DNA of 64,000 bases from Nitrospira sp. GTDB lineage: Bacteria; Nitrospirota; Nitrospiria; Nitrospirales; Nitrospiraceae. Below are positions 43,727-52,883 of the stretch, in pieces. A model generated the notes under the pieces. It was not told where the DNA came from. It saw only the letters and a program-made list of their open reading frames with translations, and did no database searches. The stretch covers positions 30,115 through 94,114 of the forward strand of contig JAFEBL010000008.1 of assembly GCA_018242665.1 (NCBI GenBank). Reading direction: 5' to 3'. Position 1 is the first letter of the stretch. Each line of letters begins with the position of its first letter. A program made the translations under genes and the position numbers.

Positions 43727-45571
43727 TTAGTCGAGCTCGAATTCCTTTTTCCAATCTGAGTCGCCCTCAAGGGGTTTTTGCTCAGTCTTGAGCAACACAC
43801 AATTCTCAAGGACGAGGACATCCATTTCGGTTCGCATAAAACACCGGTAGGCATCCTCCGGGGTACTGACAATCGGTTCACCGCGCACGTTGAAGGAGGT
43901 ATTGACCAGTACGGCGTCGCCGGTTTTTGCTTCAAACGCCTTCAGTAAGGCGTAATAGCGCGGGTTCGTCTCCTGATGAACGGTTTGAACCCGTGCTGAG
44001 TAATCCAAATGTGTGACAGCGGGAATGTCCGACCGTGGCACGTTGAGCAACTCAATACCCCAGAGACCGTCCTGCGCTGAACTCACCGCAAGACGCCGCT
44101 TCTCAACAACCGGAGCCACGATCAGCATATACGGACTGTCTGCATTCAGCGCGAAATAGTCAGACACGCGCTCACGCAGCACTGACGGGGCGAACGGGCG
44201 AAACGATTCGCGATACTTGATCTTGAGGTTCATCACCGACTGCATGTCTCTGTTGCGCGCATCGCCCAAAATGCTACGTCCGCCCAACGCACGAGGACCA
44301 AACTCCATACGCCCTTGCAGCCACCCAACTACTTTTCCTGCTGCTAGTTCGTCGGCCACGCGAGAGTACAAATGGCTGTCATCCAGTCTGACATAAGGGG
44401 CACCGATCGTCTTAAGATAGGTTTCGATTTCGTCGTTCGTATGAGAAGGCCCCAGGTACGATCCCTTGATGCCATCCTTCCCAGGAAATACCTTCCGAGG
44501 CTTCTGTTCGTACTGATACCAGGTCGTCAATGCCGCCCCCAGCGCGCCGCCGGCATCTCCAGCCGCCGGTTGAATCCAGAGTCCCTTGAATGGCCCTTCT
44601 CGAAGAATGCGTCCGTTGCCCACACAATTCAACGCCACTCCCCCTGCCATACACATATACTCGACACCGGTCTCTCGATGCAGGGTACGCGAGAGTCGCA
44701 GCATCACTTCTTCGGTAACTTCCTGAACTGATCGCGCTAGGTCCATTTCCCGCTGTGTCAATTTCGATTCCGGCTTGCGGGGCGGTCCGCCGAACACCTC
44801 ATCGAACTTATTGCCCGTCATGGTCAGGCCGGTGCAATAATTGAAATAGTCCATATTGAGACGGAACGTGCCATCCGGCTTTAAGTCCAGCAGATGCTCG
44901 TAAATCGCTTTCACATACTTCGGCTCGCCGTAGGGAGCCAACCCCATCACTTTGTATTCGCCGGAGTTCACTTTAAAGCCTGTGTAATACGTAAACGCGG
45001 AATACAGCAGTCCGATGGAATGAGGAAACGGGATCTCCCAGAGAGGCGACAGCCTATTTCCGTCCCCAAGCCATGCCGAAGTGGTGGCCCACTCTCCGAC
45101 ACCGTCCATGCACAACACGACTGCTTTTTCGTAGGGTGAGGGAAAGAAGGCTGACGCGGCGTGAGACTCGTGATGCTCGGAAAACAAGATCTGCGGGAGT
45201 GAGTTCTTGGATAGATCGGGAGCATGAATCAAAAATTCTTTCTGCAACAGGCTTTTCAACAGTAGTTTCTCCTTCAGCCATACCGGCATGGCCGCGAGAA
45301 ACGACTGGATACCGCGAGGGGCAAAGGCGAGATACGTTTCCAAGAGTCGCTCGAACTTCACAAGCGGCTTGTCGTAAAACACCAGGTGCTGGACATCGTT
45401 GAGAACAATATTTCCTTCCTTCAAACAATAGTCGATGGCTTTATGGGGAAATCCTGGATCATGTTTCTTTCTGGTAAAACGCTCTTCTTGAGCAGCAGCG
45501 ATGATTTCCCCATCGCGCACCAGACATGCCGCGCTGTCATGATAAAATGCCGAAATGCCGAGAATATTCAT
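43727..45571 (-). CDS. O-carbamoyltransferase (NodU/TobZ/SxtI family)
   Basis: A 614-residue enzyme that transfers a carbamoyl group from carbamoyl phosphate, via an adenylate, to a hydroxyl. The N-terminal domain begins MNILGISAFYHDSAACLV with an EERFTRKKHD segment; the metal-binding motif HHESHAASAFFPSPY has the HxxxH pattern, followed by VLCMDGVGEWAT. The C-terminal domain has QGRMEFGPRALGGRSILGDAR. The usual partner genes SxtJ and DUF5989 are here but about 8 kb downstream in transcription. GAGAGGG precedes the ATG. The expected acceptor is a sugar hydroxyl of the polymer or of its nucleotide-sugar precursor. Confidence 0.94.
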   Translation of the reverse strand: MNILGISAFYHDSAACLVRDGEIIAAAQEERFTRKKHDPGFPHKAIDYCLKEGNIVLNDVQHLVFYDKPLVKFERLLETYLAFAPRGIQSFLAAMPVWLKEKLLLKSLLQKEFLIHAPDLSKNSLPQILFSEHHESHAASAFFPSPYEKAVVLCMDGVGEWATTSAWLGDGNRLSPLWEIPFPHSIGLLYSAFTYYTGFKVNSGEYKVMGLAPYGEPKYVKAIYEHLLDLKPDGTFRLNMDYFNYCTGLTMTGNKFDEVFGGPPRKPESKLTQREMDLARSVQEVTEEVMLRLSRTLHRETGVEYMCMAGGVALNCVGNGRILREGPFKGLWIQPAAGDAGGALGAALTTWYQYEQKPRKVFPGKDGIKGSYLGPSHTNDEIETYLKTIGAPYVRLDDSHLYSRVADELAAGKVVGWLQGRMEFGPRALGGRSILGDARNRDMQSVMNLKIKYRESFRPFAPSVLRERVSDYFALNADSPYMLIVAPVVEKRRLAVSSAQDGLWGIELLNVPRSDIPAVTHLDYSARVQTVHQETNPRYYALLKAFEAKTGDAVLVNTSFNVRGEPIVSTPEDAYRCFMRTEMDVLVLENCVLLKTEQKPLEGDSDWKKEFELD

Positions 45572-45686
45572 GCCTGCCCTCTCAAGTTGAAAGGAGATAC
45601 TAGATTCACCAATTCAGCATTCCAACTCATACGAGGCCCTGAGCAAGACAGGGTGCCTCTCGCCAAAAGACCCGTGACCACCACTC

Positions 45687-46850
45687 TCAGGCTCTTTCCG
45701 AGTATTCCTTGAGGAAGCCCAGATATCGATTGGCAATGCCTTCCCAGTTGTATTCACGACATGCCCATTCCTTTCCCCGTCCGGCAAGAGCATCCCGAAA
45801 TTCGCCGTCCGAGTAAACTTTGATCAAGCCGGCAGCCAATGCGAGAGGATCATCCGGGGGTACCAAAACACCCGTCACGCCATCCTGAACGATTTCCGGC
45901 ACACCATCAACTTCGCTCGCGATAACGGCTTTTCCGCACGCCATCGCTTCCGCGATGACCAACGGCATGCCTTCAGCTCGTGAGGCCAGCACGAAAGCCA
46001 GACATGATTTCATCAACGCGAGCACCTGACGCTGTGACTGATTACCTAAAAACGTAACCTGCGCCGCGACTCCTTGCTCCCTGGATTGGCGCTCCAAGTT
46101 TTCGCGTTCCGGCCCATCGCCGGCCACGACTAAGTGTAGCAGCACACCTCTTCGTTGAGCTTCCTGCAGGGATGAGAGAACAACATCAATACCCTTCCGA
46201 TGAATCAAGTGTCCCGCAGCAAAAAAGTATTGAGGCGGGAGATGCCCCGCAACCTCCGCTGGTTCCACCGCGTCGATCATATCCAGCGGGGCGCCGTTCG
46301 GCAGCAACTGCCTGCGCCGCAGACACAGGCGCGGAAACACAGAATCGACTTTTGCGAGAAGCGTTCGAGACACGGCGAGCACGAGATCAGCCTGTTCAAG
46401 CAGAAACCGCACCAGCTTCCGTTCGCGCGAATCCCACATGGCAAGGTCATGAGCATCGTTGCCCTGATAGGTGACGAACAGCGCGCCTCCCGACACACGC
46501 TTTAAGATTCCAAAGTAAAACATTGACGGCAGCGGATATTGAATCAACACGGCCTCCACACGTTGTCGCCTTGTCAGCCACAGTAGCTGCAAGAGCGTCG
46601 ATGGAAGGCAAAGACAACACATGAGCCGCGCACGAATCGGATGTGCCGACGATACAGGAGATCGGAGATACATGCCGTAGACGGGACATCCATCGAGTGT
46701 TTCAATCTGGCGAAGGCAATTGTCGTGATCAGTAACAAAAACGGTGGTGGCATGACCTTGTTTACGGAACTCACTCATAAGCCGGTGGATGACAGTGCTG
46801 ATCCCACCAGTTAATGAGGGCCGCCAAGGCGTCACAAGCATGATATTCAT
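45687..46850 (-). CDS. GT4-family glycosyltransferase
   Basis: A 387-residue GT-B fold glycosyltransferase. The N-terminal half starts MNIMLVTPWRPSLTGGIST, with the Gly-rich loop. The donor half has RRQLLPNGAPLDMIDAVEPAE, the segment YFFAAGHLIHRKGIDVVLSS and the EX7E motif in ASRAEGMPLVIAEAMACGKA. A long frame upstream (to 46898) is probably not part of the protein. No strong ribosome-binding site is visible before 46850. It opens a run of transferases at 45.7-49.1 kb. Confidence 0.85.
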   Translation of the reverse strand: MNIMLVTPWRPSLTGGISTVIHRLMSEFRKQGHATTVFVTDHDNCLRQIETLDGCPVYGMYLRSPVSSAHPIRARLMCCLCLPSTLLQLLWLTRRQRVEAVLIQYPLPSMFYFGILKRVSGGALFVTYQGNDAHDLAMWDSRERKLVRFLLEQADLVLAVSRTLLAKVDSVFPRLCLRRRQLLPNGAPLDMIDAVEPAEVAGHLPPQYFFAAGHLIHRKGIDVVLSSLQEAQRRGVLLHLVVAGDGPERENLERQSREQGVAAQVTFLGNQSQRQVLALMKSCLAFVLASRAEGMPLVIAEAMACGKAVIASEVDGVPEIVQDGVTGVLVPPDDPLALAAGLIKVYSDGEFRDALAGRGKEWACREYNWEGIANRYLGFLKEYSERA

Positions 46851-46905
46851 ATTGTCACACGTAACTGGATACGGAACTGGCACACAGATCCGAGCCACGC
46901 CCGAT

Positions 46906-47823
46906 TCAGTGGGACTTGAGGCTTACTTCGCCAATGTAAGATTTCGCAAAATCCGCGTAGAGTTCCAACCGCAGCGGCCACTGTCGAATCAAGGTGCGCA
47001 GCCGCTGACGGGCCATGTCGCCAGAGCACTCCAGCCGTTCCAGATACGCAAGCTGCCGCTGCTGCTGATAGAGCTGCGCCTCCACCAACTCGGCCATCTC
47101 ATGACCATTGCTCTGCTCAATCGCATATTCGGTCTGAAGAATTTGATAGATCCTGACAAAATCACCGAGGAGACGCCGTTGACTCGACATGAGACTACCC
47201 GCCCGCCACCGATACGACCCCAGTGGGTCCGGGAGATACCCGATTTCGAAGCCCGCAAGGACGACCTGAATCCAATGTAAATAATCTTGGGCGATAGGTA
47301 AGCGCAGGTCGAATTTGCCCGCGCGGTCAAAAGCTGTTCGCCGTTCAACGACGGTTAGTGTCTGTATATGAGAACGTTGAAGCACCTGCCGAAGGCACTT
47401 GCCCTGAGGAATCGTTCGCTGAGTTTCCTGGTTAAACCGGGCATGCACTACCGAATCCTGCTCGTCAACAACCGCCACCTCGGTATGAACAAGTCCGCAC
47501 TCCGGATGCGCATCGAGATAGTCCACCTGCTGGGCTAACTTATTTGGTGCCCACAGATCGTCAGCATCGAGATAGGCGATCAGTTCGCCACTGGCTTGTT
47601 CCAAGGCCATGTTGCGTGCCGCTGAGGCCCCCTGATTGGATTGAAAGAGATAGTGCACCGATTTGCCGTACTCCGACAAGACTGCCCGCGTGTCGTCCGT
47701 TGATCCATCATCGACGACAATAATCTCGAAATCGCGATAGGTCTGAGCCAGCGCCGAATCCACCGTGCGACGGATGAATCGGTCACAGTTGAATGTCGGA
47801 ATCACCACTGATACGCGGGGCAT
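46906..47823 (-). CDS. GT2-family glycosyltransferase
   Basis: A 305-residue soluble inverting glycosyltransferase with the GT-A fold. The start MPRVSVVIPTFNCDRFIRRT and the segment ELIAYLDADDLWAP (DxD-like metal site) are canonical; NQGASAARNMALEQASGE lies between them. The C-terminal 100 residues are helical and Leu/Gln-rich. The start at 47823 is taken from the family beginning; an upstream extension to 47904 overlaps the next GT gene and has no family similarity. It likely adds one sugar to the lipid-linked repeat. Confidence 0.86.
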   Translation of the reverse strand: MPRVSVVIPTFNCDRFIRRTVDSALAQTYRDFEIIVVDDGSTDDTRAVLSEYGKSVHYLFQSNQGASAARNMALEQASGELIAYLDADDLWAPNKLAQQVDYLDAHPECGLVHTEVAVVDEQDSVVHARFNQETQRTIPQGKCLRQVLQRSHIQTLTVVERRTAFDRAGKFDLRLPIAQDYLHWIQVVLAGFEIGYLPDPLGSYRWRAGSLMSSQRRLLGDFVRIYQILQTEYAIEQSNGHEMAELVEAQLYQQQRQLAYLERLECSGDMARQRLRTLIRQWPLRLELYADFAKSYIGEVSLKSH

Positions 47824-47837
47824 ATGGGCACGTACAC

Positions 47838-49067
47838 CTATCCCTGGGAGCCTGGTCGCAAAGCTGCCAGCGTCTTGTCCGTAGCCGTATCCCACGAGAA
47901 CCACTCGGCGGTAAGCTTCAGTGCCCCGCGGCTAAGACGCGCGCGCAACTCAGCGTGGTCCATCACTTCCAAAATCAGACGGGCGACTTCGGGGTGATCG
48001 CCTGGTTCGCAGGTCAGCACATTCTCCTGATCAACGATTGCTCGATCCATCGATGGGCCTCGCGTCACAATGATCGGCAGGCCATGCGCGGCCATTGACG
48101 CAAACGAACTGTTATTCAGTTGCACGCCTTCGAGGAACGGAAGCACGCAGACATCGGAAGCATGGAGCAAGAGGGACGCATCTTCTTCCTGTGACTTGAA
48201 GGCGCCAGTCCATATTGTCCGGACATCTATTTGCAAATCCTTGGAGAGCGCCTGCATTTCATCAAAATATGATGCCCCACCCTCAACATCTAGCCCAACT
48301 TTTCCTCCGATGAACAACAGGCGAGCTTCTGGGCGCTGGACGGAGACGATCGCAAAGGCACGCAGTAACGTCTCAATGCCTTTGATGGGATAGAGATAGC
48401 CGAAAAATGTCACAACAAATTCTGAAGCGGTCAAACCCAATCGCTTCCGTCCACGCTCACGCGCCACGCCGTCGACGTTCGAGGCGAGAAATAGATTGGG
48501 AGGAGGAGGTATGAGGGCGACCTTTTCTTTCACTGGAGGCCACTCATTGATCAACATCGCACGGTGTCGTTCGCACAAGGCAATCACTCTATCGCTGTCA
48601 CGCAGCAATGTTCCCGAACTGTAGGCCACATTGGATGTACCAGCCCAGCGGACGATCAGTTTCCTGAAGAGGCGAGAAACAATCCCGCTCTTGGAAGGAT
48701 CCGCACCGACAAAAGCACTTTCGTATCGAGTCACAAACGGCACGTGTGGAAACAGCCTCTTGCTGAGGGTCGGTAGAAAGGTGACCATCGGATGAAACTT
48801 GTACATGAGACCGATATACATGAGAAACACGGCATCCGGAGCACAACCTGCGAGGAAGGATCTCACCTGCAGAAGCTCACCCCATCCCCAATTCCTCATC
48901 AGGGCGTGCACACGAATTCGAGAATCTTCCGTTCCGACATTTCCCACCGAAGTTAACACATGCACTTCCACACCATGCTCCACCAATTGCCGACACAAGT
49001 GATACGTGTTGGTGGCTTCTCCAGCATGCATCGGAGGATACGCTGCCGATATCACTAAAACTTTCAT
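47838..49067 (-). CDS. GT4-family glycosyltransferase
   Basis: A 409-residue GT-B fold glycosyltransferase. It begins MKVLVISAAYPPMHAGEA with the Gly-rich loop replaced by MHAGE. The donor domain has KRLGLTASEFVVTFFGYLYPIKGIETLLRAF-type elements and a Ser/Asn-rich EX7E region (LPFLEGVQLNNSSFASMAAHGLPII), in which the second acidic residue is not obvious. Family assignment is firm but catalytic residues are hard to place. The gene lies 14 bases before the GT2 gene, in the same transcript. Confidence 0.83.
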   Translation of the reverse strand: MKVLVISAAYPPMHAGEATNTYHLCRQLVEHGVEVHVLTSVGNVGTEDSRIRVHALMRNWGWGELLQVRSFLAGCAPDAVFLMYIGLMYKFHPMVTFLPTLSKRLFPHVPFVTRYESAFVGADPSKSGIVSRLFRKLIVRWAGTSNVAYSSGTLLRDSDRVIALCERHRAMLINEWPPVKEKVALIPPPPNLFLASNVDGVARERGRKRLGLTASEFVVTFFGYLYPIKGIETLLRAFAIVSVQRPEARLLFIGGKVGLDVEGGASYFDEMQALSKDLQIDVRTIWTGAFKSQEEDASLLLHASDVCVLPFLEGVQLNNSSFASMAAHGLPIIVTRGPSMDRAIVDQENVLTCEPGDHPEVARLILEVMDHAELRARLSRGALKLTAEWFSWDTATDKTLAALRPGSQG

Positions 49068-49109
49068 GGCGTGGAAGGTCTTTTCCTGATGATCACTGAC
49101 ATACGATGG

Positions 49110-50180
49110 CTACGAGTGCACATTCGCGCTGGTTGAACGCCGAAGCCATGATTCGTGAATCTCCGCAAAAATATGCTGCAAGGTTTTCGTGATACTCCAT
49201 CCGGGGTAATGGGTTGTCATCTTCTTGAGGTTGCTGATGTAGCAAATATGATCACCCTCACGATTCTTGTCGACATACTCGTACAGCATCTTTTTGCCTG
49301 AAACCGCCGCAATCATGTCAAACGCTTCGAGGATGGAGCAGCTGTTTCCACGCCCGCCTCCAAGATTGTAAACCTCCCCGCTTCGTGGGTGTTCGATGAA
49401 CGCATGGATGAAACGGGCGACGTCCAGCGAATGAATATTGTCACGAACCTGCTTTCCCTTGTAGCCGAATACACTATACTTCCGGCCCTCCAGATTGCAT
49501 TTGACGAGGTAACTCAAAAAACCGTGCAATTCCACGCCAGAATGATTCGGGCCGGTGAGACATCCTCCTCGGAGGCAACAGGTTTTCATGCCAAAGTAGC
49601 GGCCATACTCCTGCACCATGACATCTGCCGCCACTTTGGAAGCACCAAAGAGCGAATGCTTCGATTGATCGATCCGCATATGCTCAGCAATGCCATCACT
49701 GTCGGCTGGTGACGCATAGTCCCACCGCATGGCCTGCTCTACTAACGGAAGTTCGTTCGGCGCATCTCCATAGACCTTGTTGGTCGACATATGTACGAAC
49801 ACCGTCTTGGGCGTATGCAATCTAGTCGCTTCAAGCAGATTGAGGGTTCCAACCGCATTCGTATCGAAATCATCAAAGGGGATTTTCGCCGCAAGATCAT
49901 GCGAGGGTTGAGCAGCCGTGTGCACAATAACCTCCGGCTTTAACTCCTCAATAAGAGCCAGCGCCCCCTTGCGATCACGAATGTCCAGTTCATGATGCCG
50001 AAAATTCTTCAAATCAGCCTGCAGTCTGTGCTGATTCCAACGTGTATCTCCTTGTGGACCGAAAAAGGTGGCACGCGTATTGTTGTCAACGCCATGGATC
50101 GACCAGCCCTGTCCGTGAAAGTAGGCGCACACTTCTGAACCAATCAGGCCGGAAGACCCCGTTACAAGCATTCGTTTCAT
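49110..50180 (-). CDS. NAD-dependent sugar epimerase (CDP-paratose/tyvelose 2-epimerase-like SDR)
   Basis: A 356-residue extended SDR. The NAD motif is [33 protein letters not shown] and [17 protein letters not shown] are features of the RfbE-like branch. The catalytic YXXXK position reads [13 protein letters not shown], with Phe where Tyr normally sits and the Lys retained. RfbE-type enzymes epimerise C2 of CDP-sugars; an rfbF gene for CDP-glucose is at the right end of the locus. AAGGAG precedes the ATG. The role as an active epimerase is open because of the Phe. Confidence 0.83.
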   Translation of the reverse strand: MKRMLVTGSSGLIGSEVCAYFHGQGWSIHGVDNNTRATFFGPQGDTRWNQHRLQADLKNFRHHELDIRDRKGALALIEELKPEVIVHTAAQPSHDLAAKIPFDDFDTNAVGTLNLLEATRLHTPKTVFVHMSTNKVYGDAPNELPLVEQAMRWDYASPADSDGIAEHMRIDQSKHSLFGASKVAADVMVQEYGRYFGMKTCCLRGGCLTGPNHSGVELHGFLSYLVKCNLEGRKYSVFGYKGKQVRDNIHSLDVARFIHAFIEHPRSGEVYNLGGGRGNSCSILEAFDMIAAVSGKKMLYEYVDKNREGDHICYISNLKKMTTHYPGWSITKTLQHIFAEIHESWLRRSTSANVHS

Positions 50181-50365
50181 GGCGGATACACTCCTTCTCT
50201 TTTCTCAGCGAGGATGCACGGTCTTTATTGCTACTTGATAGCCATGACTCATAGCGAAGAAGCGTCGGACTACTCTATCCGCCACGGACTGGGGGCCAGA
50301 ATCAGTTTCTTCATTGTCAGATACACGTGCCAATCGCTCAAGCCGAATATCATTTTCGACTGTGC

Positions 50366-51202
50366 TCAAACATCATTCGTCCGCGGGGAGAGCAAATACG
50401 GCTCCCAAAACGAGCGATCGTACCTGGGCCAGGCATGACATCCAAACGGTAGCTGCCCCCGCGTCAATTCAAGACATCTTCGAGGATCCACCTCAAAAGC
50501 AAACCGCAACCCCTCCTCTAGCGAGGCCACTTTAAATTCCGGCAGATAGTGCTTGGCACGATCCGACCAAAAGTGATCTTCATTTCTTGTGCCGTCAGCT
50601 CGAAGATGCCAGCGCGCCATCTCCAGCCGCACGTTGTTGAATCGGGACATTCGCTTCATGAATCGTCGCGGTGAGTTGAGCAATCGAATGTGCAACGGAC
50701 TTCCTGCATACTTTTCCCGCCAATATTCGTCTGGCTCCATCCAATACACGCTCGACTGAAAGACTTTCAAAAAACTTTCAATTTTGCGAAGCGAGAATCC
50801 ACCATTGCCCACCCGGGAATCCTTCACCCAAGGACTATCTGCGCACTGAATCCAGGGCGGACCGATATAATCCAAACCGGTATCACACCAGGTCGCAAGC
50901 TGATCTGACAGCGCCAACGCATCCAGATGATAAATGAGGAGATAGTGATACTCCTCAAAACAGCGATAAAACTCTTCTGATAACAACAGCCGAGTACTGG
51001 CGATTGCACTTCCGAAATACTCAGATCCAAACCGTTTCAGTTCACAACCCGGCAACCGGATTTGAAGCGATTCCGGCACCACCAGATACTTGTCATACGC
51101 GCCGAGATAATGGCTCAAATGCTCGAATGAAATCTGTTCATCCGGAGTCAATTCCGCCCTATTGTGCATTGGCACAACAATCGCGACTTGTTTCTTCGAC
51201 AT
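50366..51202 (-). CDS. DUF5672 family protein (putative glycosyltransferase)
   Basis: A 278-residue cytoplasmic protein. It shows KKQVAIVVPMHNRAELTPDE near the start, CFEEYHYLLIYHLDALALSD in the middle and GNGGFSLRKIESFLKVFQS, a set of motifs shared with DUF5672 proteins, which are structurally GT-A-like. The LDALAL segment may correspond to a metal-binding DxD. No membrane segment is evident. The start at 51202 (MSKKQVAI) is chosen over the upstream TTG at 51220. It occurs in the middle of glycan genes, so glycosyl transfer is a fair inference, without specificity. Confidence 0.78.
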   Translation of the reverse strand: MSKKQVAIVVPMHNRAELTPDEQISFEHLSHYLGAYDKYLVVPESLQIRLPGCELKRFGSEYFGSAIASTRLLLSEEFYRCFEEYHYLLIYHLDALALSDQLATWCDTGLDYIGPPWIQCADSPWVKDSRVGNGGFSLRKIESFLKVFQSSVYWMEPDEYWREKYAGSPLHIRLLNSPRRFMKRMSRFNNVRLEMARWHLRADGTRNEDHFWSDRAKHYLPEFKVASLEEGLRFAFEVDPRRCLELTRGQLPFGCHAWPRYDRSFWEPYLLSPRTNDV

Positions 51203-51341
51203 TGCGGCCCTACTGTTCAAACCAGCTCAATCGCACTTGGATGAAGGCATCTACCATCTGAAGAATCGCGCCATCAGCCAAACCCAGTCGTATCTCCAGC
51301 GATGCGGCAGACACTATCTTAGTCGCCTCGACCTTGGAACC

Positions 51342-52793
51342 TTAGAGTTTTTCAATTTGTCGTAAGACCTCGTCGCCTACCAACTTATGACCGGCCTCAT
51401 TGTAATGAGCGTAGCGTCGAAACGGAAATAAGGACAACGGATCCGGATGGGCGGAAAATAGGCTGTGAATGTCCACGACATGCGGTGTGAGGCGTCTGGC
51501 GATGCCAAGAACGCGGTCTCGATCTTGGCTCGCCAACTCCGGAATGCGGTAGCGCTCCCACGTTGGGAGATAGACAAACACCAGTCGCCCGCCCCATGAA
51601 CTGGCTGTGTCACGAGCCTCTGCAAGAATTTGTTCGAACAATTGAAGATCATCCGGTGCCGCGGGTGAACCAGAATGCCGAAGGTATTCCACCAATTCAG
51701 CCGGCAATCCTTGCTTCGTCGGCCGTCGCTCAACAAAGACCTGCACGGCCTGCCGGAGGTGCTGCAACTTGAGAATTTTCTCCACTGAAACGGGCGCCTC
51801 AGCCTTTCCCATTTCCTCGTCGATGTAGGTCTTCAAGGCCTGGTCAATTTCTGTTTGCCGATCGAACAAATGTTGAGAGAACGAGGACTTAAGATACCGC
51901 TTCAACAAAGCAGAATTTTTCTCCCATCCATCTAAATCCCGGAGATCATTGCCCTCGTAGTAAAACCACAGCACCAATCTAGGCTTCAGAATCGGCCCGT
52001 ACTCTTTCAGCGTCGCCAAACTCGTCAACGGCCCATGACCATTGACACCCAGATTGATTGTCTGGGGGTGCTCTGACCGAATGGTAGCCACGAATCCTTT
52101 ATCCGTCGGCACACACACACCGTGGGTATAGGAATCACCGAGCGCAATGATATCCGCGGACTGCCTCGCCCACATGCCACGAGGATTGTGAAATCCGTGT
52201 TCATCACTTTCATATACGACGTATTCGCCGCTTTCATTACAAAAGACGGTCGTGGTCATGGACATGGCAGCGACCGGCAAAAACTCTTCCTGATTGCGAA
52301 CGAAGATTGACTTAATTGAATCACTGGAAGCGGGCTCGAACAAGACCATGGGAAACACGTCAGGGTAAGCGTTGATTCCTCGCGCCCGCATATCATGGAT
52401 CACCTGCAACCTTGAACGTGCATCAAACTTTTTGTTATCCGTCTCCAAGGTCTTCATCCGCTCAGCCGCCACCTTCGGATTCGCGTCCTGTGGAAAGCTT
52501 AACCAGGCTTGGGCACCCAGCGAAGCAATAGCCGAACCGGAATATGCAAGGATCAATTCAGCCCCGTACAACGCGACGAGGGTAGACATCCCGACAAGAA
52601 CACCATTGATCTTAATCGGCTCCGGCAAACGCACACCGGCAACGAACACGGCAGCACCTAACAGGAACAACAGATAGCGAAACGCTACTCCATGACGCCA
52701 TACCAAAAACACGCATAGCGCACTGCAAATTCCCGCGCCAAGGATGAGGGCAACGTTTGCCGCCGTTCCTAGTCGTCGCCCCATTTCGTTCAT
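51342..52793 (-). CDS. Membrane-anchored SGNH/GDSL-type hydrolase
   Basis: A 483-residue protein. Two to three hydrophobic segments in the first 100 residues (VALILGAGICSALCVFLVW; YLLFLLGAAVFVAG; LVGMSTLVALYGAELIL) anchor it in the inner membrane. The rest is an SGNH fold: block I IIALGDSYTHGVCV with the nucleophile Ser, then GNDLRDLDGW, then HYNEAGHKLVGDEVL, with the catalytic His. Such proteins acylate or deacylate exopolysaccharide (AlgX/AlgJ-like families) on the periplasmic side. SGNH-type hydrolases are often found in carbamoyltransferase-SxtJ neighbourhoods. Substrate is unknown. Confidence 0.82.
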   Translation of the reverse strand: MNEMGRRLGTAANVALILGAGICSALCVFLVWRHGVAFRYLLFLLGAAVFVAGVRLPEPIKINGVLVGMSTLVALYGAELILAYSGSAIASLGAQAWLSFPQDANPKVAAERMKTLETDNKKFDARSRLQVIHDMRARGINAYPDVFPMVLFEPASSDSIKSIFVRNQEEFLPVAAMSMTTTVFCNESGEYVVYESDEHGFHNPRGMWARQSADIIALGDSYTHGVCVPTDKGFVATIRSEHPQTINLGVNGHGPLTSLATLKEYGPILKPRLVLWFYYEGNDLRDLDGWEKNSALLKRYLKSSFSQHLFDRQTEIDQALKTYIDEEMGKAEAPVSVEKILKLQHLRQAVQVFVERRPTKQGLPAELVEYLRHSGSPAAPDDLQLFEQILAEARDTASSWGGRLVFVYLPTWERYRIPELASQDRDRVLGIARRLTPHVVDIHSLFSAHPDPLSLFPFRRYAHYNEAGHKLVGDEVLRQIEKL

Positions 52794-52883
52794 ACGTTCG
52801 TGCGCTCCGTTGCCTCTGGTATTTACGATACGGAATACCTCTTACCACCGCCATAGCTCAAATCTGTACTTTTTCCGGCGCCA

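Noticed and set aside
49110..50180. Possible pseudogene because of the missing catalytic Tyr
   Set aside because: The frame is full length, with a good ribosome-binding site and an otherwise intact SDR scaffold, so a divergent active or regulatory protein is more likely than decay.
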